Assembly (NCBI GenBank): GCA_019752295.1
Contig: JAIEMK010000032.1
Coordinates: 1 to 64,000 of the forward strand
From: Chitinophagaceae bacterium
GTDB lineage: Bacteria; Bacteroidota; Bacteroidia; Chitinophagales; Chitinophagaceae
Length of the DNA: 64,000 bases
Direction of reading: 5' to 3'
Shown in pieces: positions 36,221 to 45,062 of the stretch. Position 1 is the first letter of the stretch. Every line of letters starts with the position of its first letter. A model generated the notes under the pieces. It was not told where the DNA came from, searched no databases, and was given only the letters and a program-made list of their open reading frames with translations. Position numbers and translations under genes: made by a program.

Positions 36221-36565
36221 ATGCATGAACTTTCAATAGTAATGAGCATTGTTGATTTGGCAACAAAGGAGGCAGCCAAACACGATGCCCCCTTGATCGA
36301 AGAAATAGAACTTGATATCGGTTGCCTCACCGGCATCGAAATGGATTCTTTTGAATTTGCATGGAAACAAGGCGTAAAAAGAACTATATTAGAGAACGCA
36401 CTGAAAAAAGTAAACCGGATTGAAGGGAGGGCACATTGCAACGACTGCAACATCGATTTTAAAATGCAACATTTGTACGATAGTTGCCCGGAATGTGATA
36501 ATCATTTGGTAGGAATCATCAGTGGCAAGGAACTAAAACTGAAATCTTTAGTATTACCGGATTAA
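36221..36565 (+). CDS. hypA: Hydrogenase nickel incorporation protein HypA
   Basis: Nickel metallochaperone. The invariant N-terminus MHELSI (His2 and Glu3 bind nickel) is present, and a zinc site is formed by two CxxC pairs, Cys73/Cys76 and Cys89/Cys92. The length, 114 residues, is normal. It passes nickel to the large subunit with HypB, encoded 21 bp downstream. It is second in the rightward maturation operon. Confidence 0.95.
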   Translation: MHELSIVMSIVDLATKEAAKHDAPLIEEIELDIGCLTGIEMDSFEFAWKQGVKRTILENALKKVNRIEGRAHCNDCNIDFKMQHLYDSCPECDNHLVGIISGKELKLKSLVLPD

Positions 36566-36586
36566 AAGAACTCAAATAATAGTCAT

Positions 36587-37321
36587 ATGTGTGCAACATG
36601 CGGATGTGGCCCAACTTCACATCACGAACATGGGTATAGCCATGGTGATCAGGAAAAAAAGGGCAAGACAATTGTAGATATAGAGCAGGATATTTTAGGA
36701 GAAAACAATTTACTAGCTGCCCGGAACAGAGGTTTTTTTGAAGGCAGAAATATCCTAGCCATCAACCTCGTAAGTTCGCCTGGATCCGGCAAAACAACTT
36801 TGCTGGAAAGAACACTCACAGATTTAAAAGGTGAATTAAATTTTGCTGTAATTGAAGGAGATCAGCAAACGGCAAATGATGCCGACAGGATTCACGCTAC
36901 AGGAACTAAAGTAACCCAAATCAATACTGGTAAAGGTTGTCATCTTGATGCCCATATGGTTCTACACGCCGTTCAGGGTATGAAACTACAAGCCGATTCT
37001 GTTTTATTCATTGAAAACGTTGGCAACCTCGTTTGCCCTGCCATGTTTGATTTAGGTGAAAAAGAAAGAGCTGTTGTGATTAGTGTTACCGAAGGAGAAG
37101 ACAAGCCTCTGAAATACCCCGACATGTTTCATTCTTCTACCCTCTGTATTATCAATAAAATTGATTTGCTACCCTATGTTAAATTTGATATAGAAAAAGC
37201 AAAAGAATACGCAAGAAAAGTTAACCCCTCTTTGGAAATCATTGAACTGAGCTGCACAAGTGGAGAAGGTATGCATTTATGGTACGAATGGTTAAAAAGC
37301 AAAGTATTAACTCCTGCCTAA
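36587..37321 (+). CDS. hypB: Hydrogenase nickel incorporation GTPase HypB
   Basis: A SIMIBI-class GTPase for nickel insertion. The N-terminus has MCATCGCG, the high-affinity nickel motif, and a short His-rich stretch (SHHEHGYSH). The P-loop SSPGSGKT lies at 64-71, with VIEGD, FIENVGNLVCP (nickel/zinc site Cys) and NKIDLL. It is 244 residues long. It works with HypA and lies between hypA and hypF. Confidence 0.95.
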   Translation: MCATCGCGPTSHHEHGYSHGDQEKKGKTIVDIEQDILGENNLLAARNRGFFEGRNILAINLVSSPGSGKTTLLERTLTDLKGELNFAVIEGDQQTANDADRIHATGTKVTQINTGKGCHLDAHMVLHAVQGMKLQADSVLFIENVGNLVCPAMFDLGEKERAVVISVTEGEDKPLKYPDMFHSSTLCIINKIDLLPYVKFDIEKAKEYARKVNPSLEIIELSCTSGEGMHLWYEWLKSKVLTPA

Positions 37322-37333
37322 ATCTACCCCATT

Positions 37334-39661
37334 ATGGCAGCCTTTCATATTCATATCACAGGGTTGGTACAAGGCGTTGGCTTCAGACCTTTTGTACATA
37401 AGTTGGCGATACAAAAAAACATAAATGGATATGTTCAAAACGGATTAGACGGGCTGCACATTTATTGCGATGCAATTGAACAAGCCATTGATGAATTCTA
37501 TAAACAACTTATTGAACACCCCCCCACTCTTGCAATTATCAGCAGCCATCAAATGGAACCTGTTGAAAGAATCATTGAAAAAGGTTTTTTTATTCAAAAG
37601 AGTTCGCTGGAAAATGAAGTGCAGATGTTGTTAACTCCCGATATCTGCCTTTGTGATGACTGCAGGAGAGAAATAAGATCGGCTACTAATCGAAGATACC
37701 AATATCCATTTACTACCTGTGTTAATTGCGGGCCAAGATATTCTATTACCACAGCCTTCCCTTACGACAGAGAGAATACAACAATGCATGGTTTAGCGCA
37801 ATGCGAAACCTGCAGTAAAGAATACACTGATACTGAAAATAATCGCTACCATAGTCAAACAAACAGTTGCCCGGATTGTAGTATCAAAATGCATTTATTT
37901 GATCAGGATGCGGAAGAAATTCTCTGCGATCAAAATAATTATATTTCTTTATTGGTTAAGGCATTGCAGGAAGGCAAGATATTAGCAGTGAAAGCCGTTG
38001 GCGGATATTTATTAATGTGCGATGCAACGAACGAAAAAATAATAGTAACCCTAAGGCATAGAAAAAAAAGGCCCTCCAAGCCTTTTGCCATACTCTATGC
38101 CGATATTGAAATGCTTTGTGCAGATCTCGCCGTCAGCCCATCCGAAATTACATTACTAAAAGATAAATCAGCGCCAATAGTTTTGTGCGGCTTAAAAAAA
38201 TTTCCCGAAAATGGAATTTGTACAGAGCAGATAGCTCCCGGGTTACACAGCATCGGAGCCATGTTGCCTGCATCGCCACTTTTACAATTGATCGCAGATA
38301 AATTCGGGAAACCCCTGATTGCAACTAGCGCCAATTTAAGCGGCTCCCCAATTATTTATGACGATGAAGCTGCAATTAACTGGCTACATACCATCGCAGA
38401 TTTTACTCTGACTTTCGACCGGAAAATTGTTGCACCTCAGGACGATTCAGTCGTTCAATTGAGCAAGAGAGGAAAGAAAATAATTCTGCGAAGAAGCCGC
38501 GGACTTGCTCCCAATTATTACCCTGTAAAAATCAAAAACCTTCCGGACAATACGCTTGCCATGGGTGCCGAACTGAAAGCCTCATTTACTGTTGCCCGAA
38601 ATAAACTGCTGTTTGTTAGTCAGTACTTAGGAGATCAGGAATCGGTAGAATCACAGGATAGTTACGACACTGCATTAAAGCAGGTTTCAGATTTATTGGG
38701 ATTTGCCCCTGAGCATATTCTGGCCGACAAACATCCAAGATACCATGTATCAGAAAAAGGTCTCGAGCTCTCTCAAAAATTTGCTGCAACTTATACCAGC
38801 ATTCAGCACCATGAAGCCCATTTTACTGCTGTAATGGCAGAAAATAAATTAATGGATCAGCAGGAACCCGTACTCGGAATTATTTGGGATGGCGCTGGGT
38901 ATGGGTTGGATGGAAATATTTGGGGAGGCGAAATTTTTGTGTATGATCAGGGAGAAATAAAAAGAACAGCACACTTGAAATATTTTCCTCAGTTACTCGG
39001 CGATAAAATGAGTAAAGAACCAAGATTAAGTGCTTTAAGTATTCTTAAAAATACTCCACTTGCACAAAATCTTATTCGGAAACATTTTGCCGAAAAAGAG
39101 TGGGATTATTATTTACAATTATTGCATCAACCGCATACTGTTTCAACAAGTAGTATGGGTAGACTGATAGATGCAGTTGCCTGCTTACTGGGTCTTAAAC
39201 CAGTTTGTTCTTACGAAGGTGAATCTGCAATGTTGTTGGAAGCCCTTGCCAAAAAATGTCATAGTCATTCGTACGACTACTATAATATACCACTTGTTGA
39301 TGCTGTATTGGATTGGTCTGTATTGATCAACGAACTGATACACGATTGGTTTCAGAAAGAAGCCAACGAAGTAATTGCATGGAAATTTTTCTATTCGCTT
39401 GCAAAGGCGATTGCCCGAATTAGCAATCATTTCTTTATCGATAAAATTGCTTTTAGCGGTGGCGTATTTCAGAATGCACTATTGGTCGACATGATTATTG
39501 AAGTGCTGCAACACAAACGCGAACTTTATTTTCACGTACAACTAAGCCCTAACGATGAATGCATCAGTTTAGGGCAGATGGCATGGGTCAGTCATTTTGG
39601 ATTGAAAACAGAACACACCATTTCACATCAATCAGTAAAAGCATCCGTTCCTTTAGCATGA
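37334..39661 (+). CDS. hypF: Carbamoyltransferase HypF
   Basis: Makes the carbamoyl-AMP that becomes the cyanide ligands of the NiFe site. Domains: acylphosphatase (1-90, GLVQGVGFRPFVHK), zinc fingers (about 105-190, CLCDDC, CVNCGPRYS, CETC, CPDC), YrdC-like (about 195-375, KAVGGYLLMCDA, LIATSANLSG) and a Kae1-like domain (about 400-760, HHEAHFTAVMAEN). The length, 775 residues, is complete. It lies 12 bp after hypB and 34 bp before hypC. Confidence 0.95.
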   Translation: MAAFHIHITGLVQGVGFRPFVHKLAIQKNINGYVQNGLDGLHIYCDAIEQAIDEFYKQLIEHPPTLAIISSHQMEPVERIIEKGFFIQKSSLENEVQMLLTPDICLCDDCRREIRSATNRRYQYPFTTCVNCGPRYSITTAFPYDRENTTMHGLAQCETCSKEYTDTENNRYHSQTNSCPDCSIKMHLFDQDAEEILCDQNNYISLLVKALQEGKILAVKAVGGYLLMCDATNEKIIVTLRHRKKRPSKPFAILYADIEMLCADLAVSPSEITLLKDKSAPIVLCGLKKFPENGICTEQIAPGLHSIGAMLPASPLLQLIADKFGKPLIATSANLSGSPIIYDDEAAINWLHTIADFTLTFDRKIVAPQDDSVVQLSKRGKKIILRRSRGLAPNYYPVKIKNLPDNTLAMGAELKASFTVARNKLLFVSQYLGDQESVESQDSYDTALKQVSDLLGFAPEHILADKHPRYHVSEKGLELSQKFAATYTSIQHHEAHFTAVMAENKLMDQQEPVLGIIWDGAGYGLDGNIWGGEIFVYDQGEIKRTAHLKYFPQLLGDKMSKEPRLSALSILKNTPLAQNLIRKHFAEKEWDYYLQLLHQPHTVSTSSMGRLIDAVACLLGLKPVCSYEGESAMLLEALAKKCHSHSYDYYNIPLVDAVLDWSVLINELIHDWFQKEANEVIAWKFFYSLAKAIARISNHFFIDKIAFSGGVFQNALLVDMIIEVLQHKRELYFHVQLSPNDECISLGQMAWVSHFGLKTEHTISHQSVKASVPLA

Positions 39662-39695
39662 TACAAACTTATTAACCCACTTTTAAATTCATTTT

Positions 39696-39956
39696 ATGTG
39701 TTTAGCCATTCCGGGAAAAATCATTGCAATCACAGAACAGCTTGATGAAACTTTTAGAAAAGGAAAAGTTTCGTTTGGGGGAATCATCAAGGAGGTTAAT
39801 TTATTCATGGTGCCTGAAGCTGTTATTGGCGACTATGTTTTAGTGCATGTTGGAGTTGCCATTAATATTGTGGATGAAGAAGAAGCGAAAAGTACTTTCA
39901 GTTATCTGAAAAGTATGGGAGAAGTAGAAGAATTAGATAATCCAGACTCCAACTAA
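39696..39956 (+). CDS. hypC: Hydrogenase assembly chaperone HypC
   Basis: A small OB-fold chaperone with the invariant N-terminus MCLAIPGK, in which Cys2 contacts the iron carried between HypD and the large subunit. The 86 residues are a normal length. GDYVLVHVGVAI is conserved. It is followed by hypD, whose apparent ATG is 11 bp after the hypC stop. It forms the HypCD complex for Fe(CN)2CO assembly. Confidence 0.95.
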   Translation: MCLAIPGKIIAITEQLDETFRKGKVSFGGIIKEVNLFMVPEAVIGDYVLVHVGVAINIVDEEEAKSTFSYLKSMGEVEELDNPDSN

Positions 39957-40004
39957 AACCTAAAAAATGAAATTCTTATCCGAATACCGCACCCACAACT
40001 GGTT

Positions 40005-41060
40005 TTGGAATACGTTCAGGAAATAAAACGCATTACTACCAAGCCCTGGACACTGATGGAAATCTGTGGTGGTCAAACGCATAGCCTTGTAAAGAATGGT
40101 ATACTGGATATGCTACCCGACAAAATAACAATGGTACACGGACCAGGCTGTCCCGTTTGTGTTACCAGTGTAAGTGTAATTGATGAAGCCGTATGGTTAG
40201 CAGAGCAACAGAATCATATTTTATGTTCGTTCGGAGATATGTTACGTGTACCCGGAAGCAGAAAGAGTTTGCTCGAAGCAAAAGCCGAAGGTGCCGATGT
40301 ACGAATTTTGTATTCGCCTCTGGAGGCAGTTGAACTGGCAAAACAAAATCCGAATAAGCAGGTCATATTTTTTGCTGTGGGATTCGAAACAACAGCCCCT
40401 GCCAACGCACTGAGTGTAGTACACGCCGCGCAACAGAACGTCATGAATTATAGCATTCTTGCTTCGCATGTTTTGGTGCCGCCTGCAATGGAAGCAATAC
40501 TCAGCGATGAAGCAAATGTGATTGATGCATTTTTAGCTGCCGGCCACGTTTGCACAATTATGGGAATGGATGAATATTATCCTGTTGCTGAAAAATATCA
40601 GATCCCGATAGTAGTTACCGGATTCGAACCGGTAGATTTGCTACAAGGAATTTTGATGGCAGTTAAACAATTAGAAGATGGCGAATACAAAGTTGAAAAC
40701 CAGTATAGTAGAAGCGTTCAGAGAGAAGGCAATAGAATGGCTCAGGAAACTATTCGCAAAGTTTTTGCAGTGAGCGATCGAATATGGAGGGGCATTGGAT
40801 CCATTCCACAAAGTGGGTTTGAAGTAAATGAAAAATACCGTGACTATAATGCGAGATTGAAATTTAATATCGACATTCCTTTTGCCGAAGAAAATAAAGA
40901 GTGCATCAGCGGTGACATTATGAAGGGTTTAAAAAAGCCCAAGCAATGTCCGAATTTTGGTATCAAATGCAAGCCCGAACATCCGCTCGGTGCTCCGATG
41001 GTAAGTAGTGAAGGTGCATGTGCTGCTTACTATCATTATAGCTCCGACCCTATTCAGTAA
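40005..41060 (+). CDS. hypD: Hydrogenase formation protein HypD, with apparent frameshift at its N-terminus
   Basis: The [4Fe-4S] scaffold for Fe(CN)2CO assembly. [42 protein letters not shown] and the C-terminal cluster region ([29 protein letters not shown]) are intact. The in-frame start available is TTG at 40005. The normal start is clearly ATG at 39967, which encodes MKFLSEYR as in other HypD proteins, but one base is missing near 39990-39993; restoring it would join MKFLSEYR to the [11 protein letters not shown] frame and give about 364 residues. It is either a sequencing error, a true mutation, or a protein shortened by about 13 residues. Confidence 0.9.
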   Translation: MEYVQEIKRITTKPWTLMEICGGQTHSLVKNGILDMLPDKITMVHGPGCPVCVTSVSVIDEAVWLAEQQNHILCSFGDMLRVPGSRKSLLEAKAEGADVRILYSPLEAVELAKQNPNKQVIFFAVGFETTAPANALSVVHAAQQNVMNYSILASHVLVPPAMEAILSDEANVIDAFLAAGHVCTIMGMDEYYPVAEKYQIPIVVTGFEPVDLLQGILMAVKQLEDGEYKVENQYSRSVQREGNRMAQETIRKVFAVSDRIWRGIGSIPQSGFEVNEKYRDYNARLKFNIDIPFAEENKECISGDIMKGLKKPKQCPNFGIKCKPEHPLGAPMVSSEGACAAYYHYSSDPIQ

Positions 41061-41088
41061 AAATATTACCTGATTAAAAACATTTCCC

Positions 41089-42144
41089 TTGTCAAGCAAA
41101 AAAAGTTTTCAGTTATCCTGTCCAATCCCAAAATTTGATTTTGACATTATTACACTAGGACATGGCAGTGGCGGTTTACTAACCCATCGGTTACTGCAAA
41201 GTGGCGTGTTTGATATTTTAAAAAACGATTTACTCGATCAGCAACACGATGGTGCCAGCTTTTATCTGGAAGGCAACACAGCCTTCAGTACAGACAGCTA
41301 TGTGATCTCACCTATCTTTTTTCCCGGTGGAGATATTGGTGAATTGGCAGTGAACGGTACGGTAAACGACCTTGCCATGTGTGGCGCAGAAGCAAAGTAT
41401 TTATCACTTGCATTTATTGTGGAAGAAGGAATGACAATGGAATCGTTCTGGCAGATATTAACAAGTATTAAATATGCAGCCGACAAGGCCGGGGTGAAGA
41501 TTGTAACAGGCGATACCAAAGTAGTAGAGAAAGGTAAAGGCGATCAGATTTTTATCAATACATCGGGTATCGGCAGCATACATCCTAAAGCAAAGATTCA
41601 TCATAGCAGAATTGAAGCCGGAGATCAGATCATTTTAAGTGGCAATCTTGCCCAACATGGGATTGCCATCATGAGTAAACGACAGGGCCTTGAATTTGAA
41701 ACAGATATTGTAAGCGATACAACAAACCTTAACCACACAATCTTTTCATTGGTAGATGCGCTCGGTAACGATATCAAGTTTTTACGAGATCCTACGCGTG
41801 GAGGTCTGGCTTCCGTATTAAATGAATTGGCAGAATTAAGAAAACTAGGTTTTGTAATTGATCAGAATAAAATTCCAATTGCGGAACAGGTAGAAGGTGC
41901 TTGTGAAATGTTAGGTCTTGACCCTTTATATGTTGCGAATGAGGGACTATTTGTAGCAATTGTAAAAAAAGAAGTTGCTGATAAGGCATTGCAAATTCTT
42001 AGGAAGGATGAGAATGGTTTAAATGCATGCATTATAGGTGAGATTACTGATAGTCACCCAGGAAAAGTAATGATGAAAAGCAGGGTTGGTGGGCATCGCG
42101 TGGTAGGTTTTTTAACAGGCGAACAGCTTCCCCGAATTTGTTAG
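41089..42144 (+). CDS. hypE: Hydrogenase expression/formation protein HypE, TTG start
   Basis: Dehydrates the HypF-made carbamoyl group on its C-terminal cysteine to a thiocyanate. It has the N-terminal PurM/AIR-synthase fold (ITLGHGSGGLLTHRLL, GTVNDLAMCGAEAKYL) and the essential C-terminal PRIC (Cys351). The start is TTG at 41089: no ATG lies between the upstream in-frame stop (41071) and the conserved domain. It is the last gene of the hyp operon, 28 bp after hypD, convergent with an outer-membrane protein gene. Confidence 0.93.
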   Translation: MSSKKSFQLSCPIPKFDFDIITLGHGSGGLLTHRLLQSGVFDILKNDLLDQQHDGASFYLEGNTAFSTDSYVISPIFFPGGDIGELAVNGTVNDLAMCGAEAKYLSLAFIVEEGMTMESFWQILTSIKYAADKAGVKIVTGDTKVVEKGKGDQIFINTSGIGSIHPKAKIHHSRIEAGDQIILSGNLAQHGIAIMSKRQGLEFETDIVSDTTNLNHTIFSLVDALGNDIKFLRDPTRGGLASVLNELAELRKLGFVIDQNKIPIAEQVEGACEMLGLDPLYVANEGLFVAIVKKEVADKALQILRKDENGLNACIIGEITDSHPGKVMMKSRVGGHRVVGFLTGEQLPRIC

Positions 42145-42161
42145 ACCTTATTAAATCAGAT

Positions 42162-42662
42162 TTAAAACACTATACCCACCTGAACAGCAAGACCCATCGA
42201 AGGATCTGCACTATTTCCAAATCGGAAGGGCGACGACAATGAAGCGTAAAAACTATGGTCTTTTGCTCTATAAAATGTTTTGCTGATAATAGGTGTAAAC
42301 CCATATCTGCCTGAAGTTTCAAACGCTGCCCTTCCAAAAAAACGGAAATCGTTTTTTAATTTAAAAACAACTCCGGGATGAAAAAGAAGGTTACTCATCC
42401 TACTGTTTCCATTTTCAGCACGTAAGGTTGGAGTCAATTCAACAGAAAAACCAAAATCGGCTGTCTTCCAAAAAATAAGCCCCACAGGAAGCCCTACACT
42501 ATAAAACCCGCTAAAATTATAAATAGTTTCATTTTTCGTAAACGTAACCAGTTGATGAGATACTCCGGTAAAAGCCGTAATTCTTACAAAGTTTGATTGT
42601 GAAAACGAATAACCCGCATTAAACAATACTAAAAAAAGCAAGATAATCCGAAAGAGTTTCAT
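42162..42662 (-). CDS. Predicted secreted outer-membrane beta-barrel protein
   Basis: A signal peptide (about 1-21) is followed by alternating beta strands with aromatic ends (VRITAFTGVSHQLVTF, FRFFGRAAFETSGRYGF, GLAVQVGIVF); the final residue is Phe, as in outer-membrane proteins assembled by BamA. It is 166 residues, suggesting an eight-stranded barrel. No specific family is recognised. It sits between hypE (convergent, 17 bp) and the complex I-like operon (stop about 100 bp away), and its relation to either is unclear. Confidence 0.65.
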   Translation of the reverse strand: MKLFRIILLFLVLFNAGYSFSQSNFVRITAFTGVSHQLVTFTKNETIYNFSGFYSVGLPVGLIFWKTADFGFSVELTPTLRAENGNSRMSNLLFHPGVVFKLKNDFRFFGRAAFETSGRYGFTPIISKTFYRAKDHSFYASLSSPFRFGNSADPSMGLAVQVGIVF

Positions 42663-42762
42663 AGCTAACCATTAGAATAAAACTCGAAATTAAAGAAAAT
42701 GAGTCAGGAAACGCCTTGTAAGGTTTATTATTCTGCTATATCAAATTCTTCTTTTAATAATT

Positions 42763-43515
42763 TCATTTCCGCTTTTGAATTAAAGCAAGAACGCCATTAA
42801 TAAATGTAAGTGGATGTATCGGGTTGCCGGGTACATACAAATCAACTTTATATTTTGATAAGAAACTTCTATTTAATGCAGGGCTGCCTTCAAATATACC
42901 TCCGCTAATGGCATCGGTTCCCGCCAGTATCACAATTTTCGGGTCTGGTATGGCATCGTAACAGATTTGTAAGGGGCGCGACATATTTTCGGTTATTGGT
43001 CCGGTTATTACAATTCCATCGGCGTGCCTTGGTGAAGCAACAAAATCAATCCCAAATCTTCCCATGTCAAAATTCACATTACTACATGCATTTAGCTCCA
43101 GTTCGCAACTATTGTCGCCACCAGCGCTAACCTGACGAAGCTTCAGTGACCCACTAAAATATTCTTGAATTTCTTTTCTAATCGTTTCAACGTTTAACTG
43201 AATCAGTTCATCATTTCCAGCTTTGACAATTAGATTCTCCCGAATATTAGTGGCTATTTTATAATCGTTTGTGAATTGTATTTTCTTTGGAAAATTGATT
43301 GCACATTCGCCGCAAAAAGTACATTTCCCTAAATCAATGCATACCGGGTTTGCAGAAATGGCATTAGTAGGGCACAATTCCATAAGCTCATTTTCATCAA
43401 CTTCTTCAGAACTTATAACTGGCCTGCCCCTGAAAGTATTGGCAAGTTTTGCAGAACTAATATCAGGAATGAATTGTTTTCCTTGATGCCTCAGTATGTT
43501 AAGATTTTTCAGCAT
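42763..43515 (-). CDS. HyfI/NuoB-like subunit fused to a ferredoxin domain, proximal-cluster cysteines mostly lost
   Basis: Residues 40-80 are a ferredoxin-like domain with CTFCGEC (Cys65, 68, 71) and an upstream CP (Cys48), enough for one [4Fe-4S] cluster. Residues 125-250 are a NuoB/hydrogenase small-subunit domain (FVASPRHADGIVITGPIT, VDLYVPG). Of the four cluster ligands of that domain, only Cys137 remains: the positions read DNSCE (Asp134), GTDAISGG (Asp201) and PGNP (Asn231). It is therefore a HyfH-HyfI fusion that should not hold a normal proximal cluster. It is the last gene of the module, 17 bp after the HyfG-like gene. Confidence 0.85.
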   Translation of the reverse strand: MLKNLNILRHQGKQFIPDISSAKLANTFRGRPVISSEEVDENELMELCPTNAISANPVCIDLGKCTFCGECAINFPKKIQFTNDYKIATNIRENLIVKAGNDELIQLNVETIRKEIQEYFSGSLKLRQVSAGGDNSCELELNACSNVNFDMGRFGIDFVASPRHADGIVITGPITENMSRPLQICYDAIPDPKIVILAGTDAISGGIFEGSPALNRSFLSKYKVDLYVPGNPIHPLTFINGVLALIQKRK

Positions 43516-43532
43516 TTTTTTCGACTTTATTT

Positions 43533-45032
43533 TTATAAATCATGACCGCAATAAGAGAGGCTAAAACTTTTATTACAAATTGGGAAATCAGAAATTTCAT
43601 TGTTTCTTACCGCAATTGACAGTGATAGCCAATTATGAAAAGAAGGGTCTTTTATTTTATAATGAACCAATTCTCCATTTGAATTGGTAATGGCTGAATG
43701 GCAAATTTCTCCCCTCCAACCTTCTACCAATGAAATAGTAAATGAATTCACTGAAGGGGTTGATATTGGAGGCAGTTCAAATTCTCTTACAGGAAATGTT
43801 TTTATCAGTTGCCTGATATAAGCAATAGATTGATTGATTTCTTTTTTCCTCAAACGCGCTCTGGCGTAAACATCTCCATTTTGTTTTAAAATGGGCTCGT
43901 GTACAAATTCGCAATACCAATCGTGCGGATGTGAATAACGAATATCTCTTTTAATATTACTCATTCTTGCTGCCATTCCTGTATTACCAAGTTTTGTAGC
44001 CAGTTCAGTGCTAACAACGCCGGTTTTTTCAAACCTAACTAATGCACTTGGCAGGCTAAATAGTTCATCAGAAATTTCTTCAAAGTCTTTCTCATAATCG
44101 TCTAGTATTTTGGCTAACTCAACTTCTAATTCCTGAGTAAAAGGAAAATTGGTTTTACCAACCCGGATCAATCCTTTTGCTAATCTATTTCCACACCATT
44201 TTTGAAAAAAGTTGATCAATGGTGTTCTTAATCTTCCCAAAACGGCGCTGCCTAATTGATATCCGATATCTGTACACATTGCACTTAAATCACCAGTATG
44301 TATTGCCATTCTCTCCAATTCCAACGCAAGGATTCGCTCAAATTTGAGGCTCTGATCGGGATGAACATTACACAGGCTTTCCCACAGATTTACAAATGCC
44401 AAACTATGTGCTACAACAGAATCTCCTGAAATGTTTTCTGCTAAAGTAGATCTCTGCAATAACTTTTTTTTCGAAAGAAAAAGTTGTTCAATCCCCCTGT
44501 GTTGATAGCCGAATTGTGTTTCAAGGTGAAGAATTTGTTCTCCGTTGCAAATAAAACGAAAGTGCCCTGGCTCAATAATTCCGGCATGTATTGGGCCTAC
44601 CCCAACTTCATGCAGTTCTTCACTTTCAATTGTAAAGAAAGGATAGTCTTTAATAGAAGTGTTTTTACTAAATCGGTCAGCCGGAAAGCGAACCGGTTTA
44701 AGCCAAGGGTGATTGGTATAATTGACTCCAAAATTTTCAAAAATTTCTCTTTCAAATTTTTCGAACACTAAATTATGATGCGCAAAAGAGTTTAAAGGTT
44801 CGTTTACATGAACAATACAGGACGATATTTTAATATCATTTTCTGAGTCATCTGCTATACAACAGATCAGTTTAATGCAATTTTCTAGTTTTATTCCATA
44901 ATAACTAACACAATGAGCAGTTTCGTTTTTCAAAAGGGTAAAAACATTTTGCTCCAGAAATAAAGGGTACTCCAACTCCGGGATCTCGTTGAATGAGATA
45001 GTTTGATTATTTTTTACACTGATATAGTTCAT
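43533..45032 (-). CDS. HyfG/NuoCD-like large subunit without NiFe-binding cysteines
   Basis: The N-terminal third is NuoC-like (YYGIKLENCIKLICCIADDS, FEREIFENFGVNYTNHPWL); the rest is NuoD/hydrogenase large-subunit-like (GPIHAGIIEPGHFRFIC, THLETQFGYQHRG region). Where a hydrogenase has RxCGxC, this protein reads AENISGDSVVAHS (about 198-210), and the C-terminal end reads DPSFHNWLSLSIAV and NKSFSLSYCGHDL without DPCxxC. It cannot bind a NiFe centre and resembles the energy-converting hydrogenase-related (Ehr) subunits. An ATG at 45032 is used; a GTG at 45059, 3 bp after the previous stop, is an alternative start. Confidence 0.88.
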   Translation of the reverse strand: MNYISVKNNQTISFNEIPELEYPLFLEQNVFTLLKNETAHCVSYYGIKLENCIKLICCIADDSENDIKISSCIVHVNEPLNSFAHHNLVFEKFEREIFENFGVNYTNHPWLKPVRFPADRFSKNTSIKDYPFFTIESEELHEVGVGPIHAGIIEPGHFRFICNGEQILHLETQFGYQHRGIEQLFLSKKKLLQRSTLAENISGDSVVAHSLAFVNLWESLCNVHPDQSLKFERILALELERMAIHTGDLSAMCTDIGYQLGSAVLGRLRTPLINFFQKWCGNRLAKGLIRVGKTNFPFTQELEVELAKILDDYEKDFEEISDELFSLPSALVRFEKTGVVSTELATKLGNTGMAARMSNIKRDIRYSHPHDWYCEFVHEPILKQNGDVYARARLRKKEINQSIAYIRQLIKTFPVREFELPPISTPSVNSFTISLVEGWRGEICHSAITNSNGELVHYKIKDPSFHNWLSLSIAVRNNEISDFPICNKSFSLSYCGHDL

Positions 45033-45062
45033 GTGTTGTTTTTTATTAATTATGGCCACATG

